Positions 18,411-27,085 of a stretch of 64,000 nucleotides of DNA are shown one piece after another. The stretch comes from Porphyromonas canoris (GTDB lineage: Bacteria; Bacteroidota; Bacteroidia; Bacteroidales; Porphyromonadaceae), in NCBI RefSeq assembly GCF_000769115.1, contig NZ_JQZV01000003.1, forward strand, positions 186,001 through 250,000, in the 5' to 3' direction. Each line of letters opens with the position of its first letter. The stretch's first letter is position 1. Under the pieces are notes generated by a model. It searched no databases and was not told the DNA's origin. It saw only the letters and a program-made list of their open reading frames with translations. A program made the translations under genes and the position numbers.

Positions 18411-19541
18411 ATGAAATATGAATTGCAATATAAAGATCCGAACAGCAATGCCAGAGTAGGTGTTCTGCATACGGATCATGGAGATATTCACACCCCTATA
18501 TTCATGCCTGTGGGTACGTTGGGCAGTGTTAAGGCTGTCTATATGCACGAACTGCGTGAAGATATAGGGGCGGAAATAATACTTGGAAACACATACCATC
18601 TCTATTTGAGACCCGGTACGGATATCCTCTACAAAGCCGGAGGGCTACACAAGTTTGGAACATGGGATGGACCCATTCTTACAGATAGTGGCGGCTTTCA
18701 GGTCTTTTCCCTTACAGAGATAAGAAAGATTATGGAAGAGGGAGTGGAGTTTCGCTCTCACCTGGATGGCTCAAAGCATCTTTTCACTCCGGAAAAGGTG
18801 ATGGACATAGAGAGACTAATAGGTGCAGATATTATCATGGCCTTTGATGAGTGTCCTCCCGGAACTTCTGATTATGCTTATGCAAAGAAGTCTCTTGGGC
18901 TGACAGAGCGTTGGCTTGAACGTTGTTTTAAGAGATTCAACGAGACAGAACCGCATTATGGCTATAATCAGAGCCTTTTCCCTATTGTGCAAGGCTGTAC
19001 TTACCCAGATCTTAGACGGGATGCCGCAAAAAGAGTGGCAGACTATGGGGCGGATGGAAATGCAATCGGGGGACTTGCCGTGGGGGAACCAGCGGAGGTT
19101 ATGTATGATATGATCGAGATTGTAAACGAAGAGCTCCCGCAAGATAAGCCTCGCTACCTGATGGGGGTGGGTACTCCCGAAAATATATTGGAAGCAATAG
19201 AGAGGGGGATAGATATGTTTGACTGCATCATGCCTACCAGAAACGGTAGAAACGGAATGCTCTTTACTTGGGAGGGAACCATGAACATGAGAAACCAAAA
19301 GTGGGCTGACGATTTTTCTCCACTTTATCCGAACGGCTCTTCCCATGTGGATCAGAGGTATTCTAAGGCGTATGTTAGACATCTTATTCACAGCAAAGAG
19401 TTGTTAGGCTTCCAGATTGCTTCCGTGCATAATCTGGCTTTCTATCTGGATTTGGTCAGAGAAGCCAGAAAGCAGATCCTGGCAGGGACATTTAAGGCAT
19501 GGAAAGATAGGATGATTCCGGTGCTTATGAGACGTCTATAA
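18411..19541 (+). CDS. tgt: tRNA-guanine transglycosylase (queuosine pathway)
   Basis: Tgt swaps guanine-34 of GUN-anticodon tRNAs for preQ1. The catalytic residues are seen in LTDSGGFQVFS (aspartate base) and MFDCIMPTRNGRNG (aspartate nucleophile), with GGLAVGEP in between. The region that holds three zinc cysteines in the E. coli enzyme (C-x-C-x2-C) here reads NGSSHVDQRYSKAY with no cysteine. From memory, Bacteroides Tgt shares this substitution. I chose ATG 18411 over GTG 18405 because MKYELQY is the usual start. It has 376 residues. queA, the next pathway step, is at 43.2 kb. Confidence 0.93.
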   Translation: MKYELQYKDPNSNARVGVLHTDHGDIHTPIFMPVGTLGSVKAVYMHELREDIGAEIILGNTYHLYLRPGTDILYKAGGLHKFGTWDGPILTDSGGFQVFSLTEIRKIMEEGVEFRSHLDGSKHLFTPEKVMDIERLIGADIIMAFDECPPGTSDYAYAKKSLGLTERWLERCFKRFNETEPHYGYNQSLFPIVQGCTYPDLRRDAAKRVADYGADGNAIGGLAVGEPAEVMYDMIEIVNEELPQDKPRYLMGVGTPENILEAIERGIDMFDCIMPTRNGRNGMLFTWEGTMNMRNQKWADDFSPLYPNGSSHVDQRYSKAYVRHLIHSKELLGFQIASVHNLAFYLDLVREARKQILAGTFKAWKDRMIPVLMRRL

Positions 19542-19553
19542 AGAAGATACACG

Positions 19554-20654
19554 ATGGCAAAGTTTTGGAGTAAAATAGGATTGACACGCTTAGATAGATA
19601 TATAATAAAGCAGTTTCTCGGAACGTTTCTGTTTATTATATCCCTCATCATGGCTATAATCGTGGTGATAGATATTCAGGAGAAGATCTCCGAGTTTTCC
19701 AATCCGGAACTCACTCTGCGTGAGATCGTATTCAACTATTACATGGCTTTTATTCCATACTATGCCAACCTGCTTGCTCCGCTGTTTATCTTCCTTAGCG
19801 TTATATTCTTTACTTCCAAGCTGGCTAATAACTCCGAGATCATAGCCATGCAGTCTTCGGGGATGAGCTTGAAGCGTATCATGAAACCCTATATGATATC
19901 TGCAACGGTATTGGCATTCGCTACTTTTTTGCTCAGTAGCTATATCGTGCCCAAGCTGAATGTGGTAAGAATAGAGTTTCAGAACAGATATATCGATGAT
20001 AAAAAGAACGTACATGGCTCCAATTTACAGGCAGAGGTAGCTCCCGGAGTCTTGGCATTTTTCTCTTCTTTCGATATTATCAATAATTCCGGAGGCTTTT
20101 TCTCTTTGGAAAAATTCGAGGGGAAAACATTGGTATCGAGATTAACCGCACAGATGGTAACGTATGACTCTCTTTATCACTGGACTCTTACAGACTATAT
20201 GATACGAGATTTTGAAGGGCTTTACGAAAAGGTCTCAACAGGTACAGCCAAAGACACGGTAATCCCGATAACGCCAGCAGATCTGGTGATGTCCGATGAG
20301 GATAGTGAGCAGCTCACCACAGCGACATTAGGGAGGTATATAGACAGACAGAGAGATAGAGGCTTGGGAAGTATTCAACGCTTTCAGATAGAGTATCATC
20401 GGAGATTTGCCTCCATCCTGGCTGCATTTATATTGACCGTTATAGGAGCAACACTCTCTCTTAGAAAGGTTAAAGGTGGAATGGGGCTGAATATTGCAAT
20501 AGGTTTAGCTCTTACCTTTACATATATATTGCTGTTTACATTTTTCAGTACCTACTCTGCTTCGGGAGCCATTCCGCCTGCTTTAGGAGCTTGGCTGCCT
20601 AATATCATATTCATTCCGGTTGCATTTTTCCTTTATATGAGGGCTCCTCGTTAA
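19554..20654 (+). CDS. LptF/LptG-family permease
   Basis: LptF/LptG are the inner-membrane parts of the ABC exporter that lifts lipopolysaccharide off the inner membrane. Three hydrophobic stretches lie near the N-terminus (about residues 18-40, 60-85, 105-125), then a periplasmic domain of about 140 residues, then three more C-terminal membrane helices (RFASILAAFILTVIGATLS onward). The motif DRYIIKQFLGTFLF is the family N-terminus. It has 366 residues. Whether it is the F or G member cannot be decided from this alone. It lies 12 bases after tgt and nine before the priA homologue. Confidence 0.85.
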   Translation: MAKFWSKIGLTRLDRYIIKQFLGTFLFIISLIMAIIVVIDIQEKISEFSNPELTLREIVFNYYMAFIPYYANLLAPLFIFLSVIFFTSKLANNSEIIAMQSSGMSLKRIMKPYMISATVLAFATFLLSSYIVPKLNVVRIEFQNRYIDDKKNVHGSNLQAEVAPGVLAFFSSFDIINNSGGFFSLEKFEGKTLVSRLTAQMVTYDSLYHWTLTDYMIRDFEGLYEKVSTGTAKDTVIPITPADLVMSDEDSEQLTTATLGRYIDRQRDRGLGSIQRFQIEYHRRFASILAAFILTVIGATLSLRKVKGGMGLNIAIGLALTFTYILLFTFFSTYSASGAIPPALGAWLPNIIFIPVAFFLYMRAPR

Positions 20655-20663
20655 TTATAACAG

Positions 20664-22910
20664 ATGTATTATGTAGATGTCATAGTTCCGCTACTTGTTC
20701 CTACTCCATACACATACAGGGTGGAAGAGGAAACATTGGGAATTGATATTGGCTCCATAGTACGTGTTTATGTAGGAAAAATATTGTACACCGGGCTTGT
20801 TGTACAAAAAAGAGAGCTTCCTCCTCATGAGGGAATCTCCTACAAGAATGTCTCGGATGTTTTCCCCCTTCCTAAGATACCTCAATCCATAGTAAAGTTG
20901 TGGGAATGGATTTCTCTTTACTATATGTGTACGATGGGAGAGGTTTGGAAAGCTTGTCTTCCTTCTTCACTGGAAGAGAATATGCCGGAGTTGGATAATC
21001 GCACTCATAGAACCAGAACATTAGTTACTGTTTCGGAATCTTTTTTAGCCTCTCAAAAGGGAGAATTATGCCCTGATATAATAGTAGAAGAGTGGAAGCT
21101 ATTTCTTCAGAGGTATTCCAAACGGAAGCAGATGATTCGAGTAGCTGCAGCTGTCAGAGAAGAAAAAAATATCCGTTATTTCACTCGTAGCTATATAGCT
21201 GAGAAGTACAATACTTCTCCGGAAATTGTTAAAAGTCTAATTGAGTCAGGCTTCCTAAGAATCGTAGATGCCTCGTCTGTATCTTCTTATACTCTTGTTA
21301 TTCCTGAAGAGGAGCTGAAACAATCACAACAGGCATGGAGAAGATGTTTGGAACAATCCGCACAGAATATCCAAATTCAGTTAATACATGGGGAGTTTGA
21401 CTATTCTGCTCCATATACAAGTTTACCTATTCATTGGATTGAGGAGAAAATAGAAGCCAAGGGAAATGTATTGCTTTTGTATCCTTCTGCCGAACTGCTT
21501 TATAAAGCTCTTCCATTTCTTCGGGTACTATTTCCGGAAAAAGTAGAACTCTATGATGCCAATAGTAGTGGAATACAGAAAGAGTCCGTGTGGAACAAGT
21601 CCCTATCGGAAGGTGGAGGTTATATTTTCGTCGGTGTTAGATCTGTCGTACTTCTTCCTATTGTCTCTCTTAAAGGAGTTATTGTATTGGGAGAAGAGGA
21701 TAGTTCTTACAAACAGATAGAACCTAATCCCCGATACTCTGCAGTTCATACAGCTCTTATGATGGCTCGCCTCATGCGGAAAGAAGCAGATGTTTTACTT
21801 TGTTCAAGAACGCCTTCTTTAGAAAGTTGCATGCAAGCAAAGAAGGGAACATATAGATTGCTCTCTTTTGAGTATGTGGATCCTTCAAAGGATAGGGAGT
21901 GTAGCGTAGATGTTGTAGATCTACGCGAGGCTTTTGATAAGAATCGTGTGAATGGCAGGCTTCTCTCTTTTGAACTACAAAGTGCTATACAGAAGACACT
22001 CTCTGAATCTGGCAAAGTACTTATTCTGCATCACAGGTATGGTTATGCCAAGGGTATTAGCTGCGTTCAATGCGGTCATGTAGAAAACTGTCCGGATTGC
22101 AAGATTCCTCTTAAAATATACAAGGAGGGAGGAGAGCTTGTTTGTGCTATTTGTGGATACCATAAGCCGAAACCTGAGAAATGTTTAGAATGCGAGGGAA
22201 AAAGCTTAAAAGAGGAAGGAACAGGTATAGAGCGTTTGGCTGATGAGGTAAGAGAATTATACCCTAGTATCCCCATTAGAGTAGAGGACTCTAAATTCGA
22301 TTCCGGATGGGAAGATGCCGACATCATTCTTTCTCCAAAGGGTCGTCCTTCATTTGCTCTACTTCATGGAGCCGATTGTATTGCTGTAACCAATCTTGAT
22401 ATTTTGTTTGCAAGACCAGACTTTCGGGCAGAAGAAAGAGTCTTTCAGTGTATGTACGAATGGAGATATACTCCAAAGCATTTGAAGAGAGTTGTAATTC
22501 AAACTTTCAATCCACATCATCCGGTTATAGATAATGTCCTAAGATCAGATCATGAAAGTTTTACTGCTATGGCTTTGAAGGAGAGACATTCTCTGCTGTA
22601 TCCGCCTTTTTCTCGAATGATTTCTATCTCTGTGGAAAGTAAGGATCGGAGAGAAGCATTGGGGTACACTCGTGAGATGATATCCATGCTGGTATCTAAC
22701 TTATCAGATTGCACTACTTTGGGCCCTGCTCCATTCCCGGTAAAAAAAGTAAATGCTTCCATAGGGTTTAGAATATGGGTAAAGGTGCCGGTACAATTTC
22801 CCATACAGGACGTCAAACAGATGATGGTACGGATACAGAATAGCGTGTATGCTCTTAATAGACCTTCGTCGAACTTGAGAGTCTTTTACGATGTGGACCC
22901 TGTATGGTAG
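20664..22910 (+). CDS. priA: PriA-like primosomal protein lacking helicase ATPase motifs
   Basis: It is homologous to PriA over its length. The 3'-DNA-binding N-terminus (VDVIVPLLVPTPYTYRV, WEWISLYYMCTMGEVWKA) and the C-terminal domain are present. The eight zinc cysteines are kept at about residues 467, 470, 476, 479, 494, 497, 507 and 510. The ATPase motifs are gone. Where LHGVTGSGKTE is expected, residues 241-251 read IHGEFDYSAPY. DEEH is GEED at 343-346. The IGTQM-TKG motif reads ILSPKGRPS. QVAGRAGR is replaced by EWRYTPKH near 599-606. PDFRAEER is retained. There is no frameshift over 748 residues, so this is probably a functional pseudohelicase rather than decay. Confidence 0.85.
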   Translation: MYYVDVIVPLLVPTPYTYRVEEETLGIDIGSIVRVYVGKILYTGLVVQKRELPPHEGISYKNVSDVFPLPKIPQSIVKLWEWISLYYMCTMGEVWKACLPSSLEENMPELDNRTHRTRTLVTVSESFLASQKGELCPDIIVEEWKLFLQRYSKRKQMIRVAAAVREEKNIRYFTRSYIAEKYNTSPEIVKSLIESGFLRIVDASSVSSYTLVIPEEELKQSQQAWRRCLEQSAQNIQIQLIHGEFDYSAPYTSLPIHWIEEKIEAKGNVLLLYPSAELLYKALPFLRVLFPEKVELYDANSSGIQKESVWNKSLSEGGGYIFVGVRSVVLLPIVSLKGVIVLGEEDSSYKQIEPNPRYSAVHTALMMARLMRKEADVLLCSRTPSLESCMQAKKGTYRLLSFEYVDPSKDRECSVDVVDLREAFDKNRVNGRLLSFELQSAIQKTLSESGKVLILHHRYGYAKGISCVQCGHVENCPDCKIPLKIYKEGGELVCAICGYHKPKPEKCLECEGKSLKEEGTGIERLADEVRELYPSIPIRVEDSKFDSGWEDADIILSPKGRPSFALLHGADCIAVTNLDILFARPDFRAEERVFQCMYEWRYTPKHLKRVVIQTFNPHHPVIDNVLRSDHESFTAMALKERHSLLYPPFSRMISISVESKDRREALGYTREMISMLVSNLSDCTTLGPAPFPVKKVNASIGFRIWVKVPVQFPIQDVKQMMVRIQNSVYALNRPSSNLRVFYDVDPVW

Positions 22911-22927
22911 TCTTATGATAAAATAAT

Positions 22928-23419
22928 ATGAAACAAAACAATAAACCGAAAAAGTGTATTTTATTTGTCTGTCTTGGTAATATCTGTCGTTCTGCTGCTG
23001 CGGAAGCCGTGGCTAAGAAGTTTTTGGAATCGAGAAGTACACGTTATGAGTATGTGATAGATTCTGCCGGAACTGCCGGATATCATGAGGGAGAAAAGGC
23101 AGATCCCAGAATGATATTTCATGGAAATAAAAGAGGGTATAACGTCGATTCCATATCAAGAAAAGTAAGGTATTCGGATTTTGAAAAGTTTGACTTGATT
23201 TTGCCTATGGATCATTCTAACAGAGATTACTTACTTTCTTTGGCTTGTACTGAAGAGGAGAGCAAGAAGATAAAGATGCTAACAGATTTTTGTAGTTCGG
23301 ATAGAGCTTTTGATCATGTTCCGGATCCGTATTATGGAGGAGCCGAGGGGTTTGATCATGTGATAGATATACTTGAAGATGCCATTGGTAATCTTCTTAG
23401 AGAGATTGAGAATGAATAA
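22928..23419 (+). CDS. Low-molecular-weight protein tyrosine phosphatase
   Basis: The active-site loop VCLGNICRSA (C-x5-R-S) is at about residues 14-23, and the general-acid motif DPYYGG is near residue 137. The family acts on phosphotyrosine, often in regulating exopolysaccharide synthesis, but no tyrosine kinase or capsule cluster is next to it. It has 163 residues. A short internal stretch with more charged residues (CTEEESKKIKM) precedes the acid loop. The gene follows the priA homologue by 17 bases and precedes tRNA-Leu. Confidence 0.9.
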   Translation: MKQNNKPKKCILFVCLGNICRSAAAEAVAKKFLESRSTRYEYVIDSAGTAGYHEGEKADPRMIFHGNKRGYNVDSISRKVRYSDFEKFDLILPMDHSNRDYLLSLACTEEESKKIKMLTDFCSSDRAFDHVPDPYYGGAEGFDHVIDILEDAIGNLLREIENE

Positions 23420-23455
23420 AACAGCAGAATTGTTATTGTTTTTAGTGTATATCTA

Positions 23456-23485
23456 TTGCAGTTTTCAATAATAATACTAACTTTG
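23456..23485 (+). promoter_or_regulatory. Promoter of tRNA-Leu
   Basis: TTG at 23456-23458 and TAACTTTG at 23478-23485 are separated by 19 bases, the Bacteroidota -33/-7 arrangement. The start would lie about 15 bases before the tRNA. Confidence 0.75.
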
Positions 23486-23505
23486 CAACGCAATAAGACA
23501 AAGAT

Positions 23506-23589
23506 GCCCAGATGGCGGAATCGGTAGACGCGCTGGTCTCAAACACCAGTGGATTCACTTCCATCCCGGTTCGACCCCGGGTCTGGGTA
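23506..23589 (+). tRNA. tRNA-Leu (anticodon CAA)
   Basis: The acceptor stem GCCCAGA pairs with TCTGGGT. The anticodon stem CTGGT/ACCAG carries a loop with CAA at 23540-23542. There is a long variable arm, as expected for leucine, and a GTTCGA-type T loop. No CCA is encoded, and the discriminator is A. Confidence 0.95.
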
Positions 23590-23595
23590 CAACAA

Positions 23596-23636
23596 AATAT
23601 AGCCGTAGATAAGGAGGTCTACGGCTATATTTCTTT
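23596..23636 (+). terminator. Intrinsic terminator after tRNA-Leu
   Basis: A 14- to 15-pair stem (ATATAGCCGTAGA with TCTACGGCTATAT) is followed by TTCTTTT. It is close to perfect and could act in both directions. Confidence 0.85.
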
Positions 23637-23675
23637 TGAGGATTCTTTTGTAAATGAACGATCTGACCAGAATAC

Positions 23676-24821
23676 TTACTCCGAAACCATTTCTAATATT
23701 ATAGCATCCATAAGTAGTATTCCATCGTATGTGAGAGCATAATGATTATTGAGGAGTTCTCGGATAAGACCACAAGAAATATTTTTGTCTATTACGTGCT
23801 TAACTCTATCATAAGAAGTTTTTCCATACTCCTTATAGATATAGTCAAGAGATATTCCATGTTGAAGAGTTCGCATTCGAGTTAATATATACTCTTCCAG
23901 AGACTCTTCATGAGATATAATCTCTGTGTGTCGTATATTCTCAGACAGCGGATTTTGAATGTATTTTACGATGGAGGGAGATATAGACCAACGAAGAGGA
24001 TGAATATAGCCATGCGCAGATGGTCCAAAGGCTAAGTACGGTTTTCCAAACCAATATGCACTATTGTGTCTGCTTTCAAATCCCTTTTTTGCAAAAGCAG
24101 AGATCTCGTAAGGAATTAGTCCGTGAGATTCTGTGGAGGTGTACAGGTATTTGGCCATCTCAATACTTGTTTCTTCCGGAGTCTCTTGAAATTTTCCTCT
24201 TTTTCTAAAATACCACATTGGAGTTCCCTCCTCATAAATCAGATGGTACGCAGACAAGTGTGGTATATCAAGACTGAAAAGCTTATCCAAATCTTTTTTC
24301 CACATTTCTGATGTTTGACCGGGAAGACCATAAATAAGGTCAATGGATAGATTTTCTATTCCTGATCCTTTTATGGTATCAATCGCATGGATAGCCCCAA
24401 TAGAGGTGTGGCTTCGAGAAATGGATTTTAATAGTTGATCATTAAAACTCTGTACTCCCATACTTATTCTATTGATACCAATATTTCGGTATTCTGAAAG
24501 ATTTTTTTTACTTACCGATTCTGGATTTACCTCTATCGTAATCTCCGTTTCAGGCAAGACTTTGAAATATTTACGCAGGGATTCTATTATAGTGGCAATA
24601 TCGGTATTAGAAAGGAGAGAAGGTGTTCCTCCCCCTATGTATATGGTTTCTATTTTATCTTGGGAATCCAATAGTCCATTATATTCCCTTGCTCTACCCT
24701 TTATCTCAAGTAGGAGAGATTGAATATATTGAGTCATGTAGCTCTTACTGACTACAGAATAGAAGTCACAGTAGGAACATTTCTTACTACAAAAAGGTAC
24801 ATGTATGTAGATACCTGCCAT
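23676..24821 (-). CDS. hemW: Radical SAM haem chaperone HemW (oxygen-independent coproporphyrinogen oxidase family)
   Basis: The radical SAM motif CSKKCSYCDF (C-x3-C-x2-C) is at about residues 11-20, after AGIYIHVPF. YIGGGTPSLL and the EVNPE motif follow, and AFGPSAHGY is in the C-terminal half. This matches HemW, which binds haem, rather than true HemN, which has a longer N-terminus. The frame extends 20 codons upstream of ATG 24821, but the family start is at MAGIYIHV. It has 381 residues. It converges with tRNA-Leu and its terminator. Confidence 0.88.
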   Translation of the reverse strand: MAGIYIHVPFCSKKCSYCDFYSVVSKSYMTQYIQSLLLEIKGRAREYNGLLDSQDKIETIYIGGGTPSLLSNTDIATIIESLRKYFKVLPETEITIEVNPESVSKKNLSEYRNIGINRISMGVQSFNDQLLKSISRSHTSIGAIHAIDTIKGSGIENLSIDLIYGLPGQTSEMWKKDLDKLFSLDIPHLSAYHLIYEEGTPMWYFRKRGKFQETPEETSIEMAKYLYTSTESHGLIPYEISAFAKKGFESRHNSAYWFGKPYLAFGPSAHGYIHPLRWSISPSIVKYIQNPLSENIRHTEIISHEESLEEYILTRMRTLQHGISLDYIYKEYGKTSYDRVKHVIDKNISCGLIRELLNNHYALTYDGILLMDAIILEMVSE

Positions 24822-25015
24822 GGTTAGATTTGTGTCTGTTTGGAAAGAAATTCTTGTATGAAAAAAGATCCAAGCAGACAAAGGTACGTTATTTATGAGA
24901 AAGGAAATAAAGTTTGCTTCTACAGAGCAAGGTGTTTGTGTTTTTCAGTTTTACTAAATGAATCTGCCTTGTTTCTTTATATAAATCCTATGAGATTTAG
25001 TTCTAAAAGCTATAA

Positions 25016-25054
25016 AAACAATATACCCGACTTTTCCAAGAAAGTCGGGTATAT
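25016..25054 (-). terminator. Intrinsic terminator after the small ferredoxin gene
   Basis: ATATACCCGACTTT at 25021-25034 pairs with AAAGTCGGGTATAT at 25041-25054. On the minus strand a run of five T lies just beyond the stem. Confidence 0.8.
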
Positions 25055-25091
25055 ATCAACACTCATCTAAGCCCAATATCACTATGGGCTA

Positions 25092-25259
25092 TTATTGTTG
25101 TTCGATACTTTCTGTAGGGCAAACGGCTGCACAAGCACCACAATCTACGCAAGTATCAGGATCGATTACGTAGATATCGCCTTCGGAGATAGAGTCGGTA
25201 GGACACTCTGCCATACAAGTACCGCAAGCAATACAATTTCCATTAATCAAATAAGCCAT
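25092..25259 (-). CDS. 2[4Fe-4S] ferredoxin, 55 residues
   Basis: A short gene read on the minus strand from ATG 25259. Two cluster motifs are visible: CIACGTCMAECP at residues 9-20 and CVDCGACAAVCP at residues 37-48, both C-x2-C-x2-C-x3-CP. This is a clostridial-type two-cluster ferredoxin, a low-potential electron carrier. The 2-oxoacid:ferredoxin oxidoreductase subunits encoded just to the right, transcribed in the other direction, are natural partners. It has its own -7 box and terminator. Confidence 0.93.
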   Translation of the reverse strand: MAYLINGNCIACGTCMAECPTDSISEGDIYVIDPDTCVDCGACAAVCPTESIEQQ

Positions 25260-25308
25260 AACTAAATGTTTTTGTAATAGTAATACCGGTTGTTTTTTGT
25301 TTATGCTG

Positions 25309-25316
25309 CAAATGTA
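25309..25316 (-). promoter_or_regulatory. -7 box TACATTTG for the ferredoxin gene
   Basis: It reads TACATTTG on the minus strand, about 50 bases before the start codon. Confidence 0.55.
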
Positions 25317-25544
25317 TGAAAGATATTTGATATACCCAAATATAGGTAGTTGTAATTAATTCTTGCAGTGGATTTGCTTGTCTTTTTCATTTGTATAATA
25401 CCTATTTAATGCTATTGTATGTGATCTGCTTAAAATATTTGACAATGTGATGGTTAGGCTTTTTTTAGAGCAATAGGTGTAGATAACTATCTGCAAATTT
25501 AGTGTTAAAAACAAGAAATGGAGAAAAATATCAACTAAAATTCC
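25317..25544. other. Intergenic, divergent ferredoxin / oxidoreductase operon
   Basis: A/T-rich sequence between the two divergent promoters. I see no open frame or structure worth naming. Confidence 0.4.
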
Positions 25545-25552
25545 TACCTTTG
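25545..25552 (+). promoter_or_regulatory. -7 box TACCTTTG for the 2-oxoacid oxidoreductase operon
   Basis: It matches TAnnTTTG, with a leader of about 80 bases before the first gene. Confidence 0.55.
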
Positions 25553-25635
25553 GATGGATTTCAAGATATAATAAAGAGAGATCGAATTACTATTACATAA
25601 ACAACAATAAATTTAAATCTTAAATCACGCTTGAT

Positions 25636-25869
25636 ATGGCAAAAATCAAAGGCGCCGTGGTGGTGAATGAGCAAAGGTGTAAGGGTTGCAATCTTTGTGT
25701 AGTTTCTTGTCCAACATCAACACTTTCTCTACAACCTCATGAGGTGAATAGCAAGGGATATCACTATGCTTATATGGAAAATCCGGATAATTGCATCGGA
25801 TGTTCTAATTGTGGTTTAGTATGTCCAGACGGGTGTATTACCGTTTACAGAATGAAAGTGGAAGGATGA
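25636..25869 (+). CDS. 2-Oxoacid:ferredoxin oxidoreductase, delta (4Fe-4S) subunit
   Basis: A 77-residue protein with two four-iron motifs, CKGCNLCVVSCP and CIGCSNCGLVCPDGC, matching the delta subunit of ketoacid:ferredoxin oxidoreductases. It relays electrons from the thiamine-bound intermediate to free ferredoxin. It is the first gene of a four-subunit operon, 71 bases upstream of the alpha subunit. The extra cysteine in the second motif (PDGC) is seen in some delta subunits and is not alarming. Confidence 0.88.
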   Translation: MAKIKGAVVVNEQRCKGCNLCVVSCPTSTLSLQPHEVNSKGYHYAYMENPDNCIGCSNCGLVCPDGCITVYRMKVEG

Positions 25870-25940
25870 TTTGTGGCAAAAATATTCGGAAATAGAATAC
25901 TTTTTGCTGTATCTATAGAACAAAAAGAAACGAAAAAGAT

Positions 25941-27026
25941 ATGTCTCAACAAGATATTCAATTGATGAAAGGCAATGAAGCCATTGCCAAGGCAGCTGTA
26001 AGGTATGGTTGCGATGGGTATTTTGGATACCCTATTACACCTCAGAGTGAGGTAATGGAAACTCTCATGGATGATGCTCCATGGGAAACAACTGGTATGG
26101 TGGTACTTCAAGCAGAAAGTGAAGTTGCTGCTATTAATATGGTCTATGGAGGAGCTGGTTGTGGTAAGCGAGTAATGACATCTTCTTCAAGCCCTGGTAT
26201 GAGTTTGAAGCAAGAAGGTATTTCGTACATTGCAGGAGCTGAGCTCCCATGTCTTCTTTTGAATGTAATGCGTGGAGGTCCTGGTCTTGGTACTATTCAG
26301 CCCAGTCAAGCCGACTACTTTCAAACAGTCAAAGGTGGTGGACATGGGGATTACAGACTCATAACGCTTGCTCCGAATTCTGTGCAAGAAATGGCTGATT
26401 TTGTGGCTCTTGGGTTTGATCTTGCATTCAAATATCGTAATCCTGCTATCATTCTATCTGATGGCGTTATCGGTCAGATGATGGAGAAAGTTATTCTTCC
26501 TCCACAGCGTGAACGTATGACAGAAGAAGAGATTCGTGAAAAGTATCCATGGGCTACTGTCGGTAATACGCGCAATAAGCCTAATATTATTACCTCTTTG
26601 GAGCTTGATCCTAAAGTGATGGAAGAGAATAATCATCGCCTTCAAGCTAAATATGAAGCGATAGAGAAGAATGAAGTGCGTTACGAACTTACTCAATGTG
26701 AAGATGCAGACTATATTATAGTAGCGTTTGGATCAGCTAGTCGTATAGCAGGAAAAGCTCTTGAAATTGCTCGTGAAAATGGATATAAAGTTGGTTTGGT
26801 AAGACCTATAACTTTGTGGCCTTTCCCTTCAAAGATTATTTCAGAATTGGCGGATCGTTGTAAGGGATTTTTATCTGCAGAGTTGAATGCTGGTCAGATG
26901 GTAGAGGATGTAAGACTTGCCGTTAATGGTAAGGTTCCTGTTTACCATACCGGTCGTCAGGGAGGAATGATATTCTCTCCTGTTGAAATCTTTGAAGCTC
27001 TTAAGGAACGCTTTCCAAAGGCATAA
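25941..27026 (+). CDS. 2-Oxoacid:ferredoxin oxidoreductase, alpha subunit (VorB/KorA-like)
   Basis: The chain starts MKGNEAIAKAAVRYGCDGYFGYPITPQSEV, the pyrimidine-binding-domain signature of this family. It continues with the conserved EAINMVYG-like helix and the TSSSSPGMSLKQEGISY motif, and then the transketolase C-terminal-like domain with PITLWPFPS. It has 361 residues. The separate-subunit set is usually annotated as the 3-methyl-2-oxobutanoate (VorB) or 2-oxoglutarate (KorA) enzyme; the sequence alone cannot fix the substrate. It is the second gene of the operon. Confidence 0.87.
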   Translation: MSQQDIQLMKGNEAIAKAAVRYGCDGYFGYPITPQSEVMETLMDDAPWETTGMVVLQAESEVAAINMVYGGAGCGKRVMTSSSSPGMSLKQEGISYIAGAELPCLLLNVMRGGPGLGTIQPSQADYFQTVKGGGHGDYRLITLAPNSVQEMADFVALGFDLAFKYRNPAIILSDGVIGQMMEKVILPPQRERMTEEEIREKYPWATVGNTRNKPNIITSLELDPKVMEENNHRLQAKYEAIEKNEVRYELTQCEDADYIIVAFGSASRIAGKALEIARENGYKVGLVRPITLWPFPSKIISELADRCKGFLSAELNAGQMVEDVRLAVNGKVPVYHTGRQGGMIFSPVEIFEALKERFPKA

Positions 27027-27085
27027 ATATTAAGAAGGTTGGAGAATTTGAATTCGTCACAAAGGAAGCTTTGATAAGTATTGGA

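Noticed and set aside
20664-22910. Reading the PriA homologue as a pseudogene
   Set aside because: The frame is uninterrupted, zinc ligands and both end domains are kept, and the spacing to neighbours is that of active genes; loss is limited to ATPase motifs.
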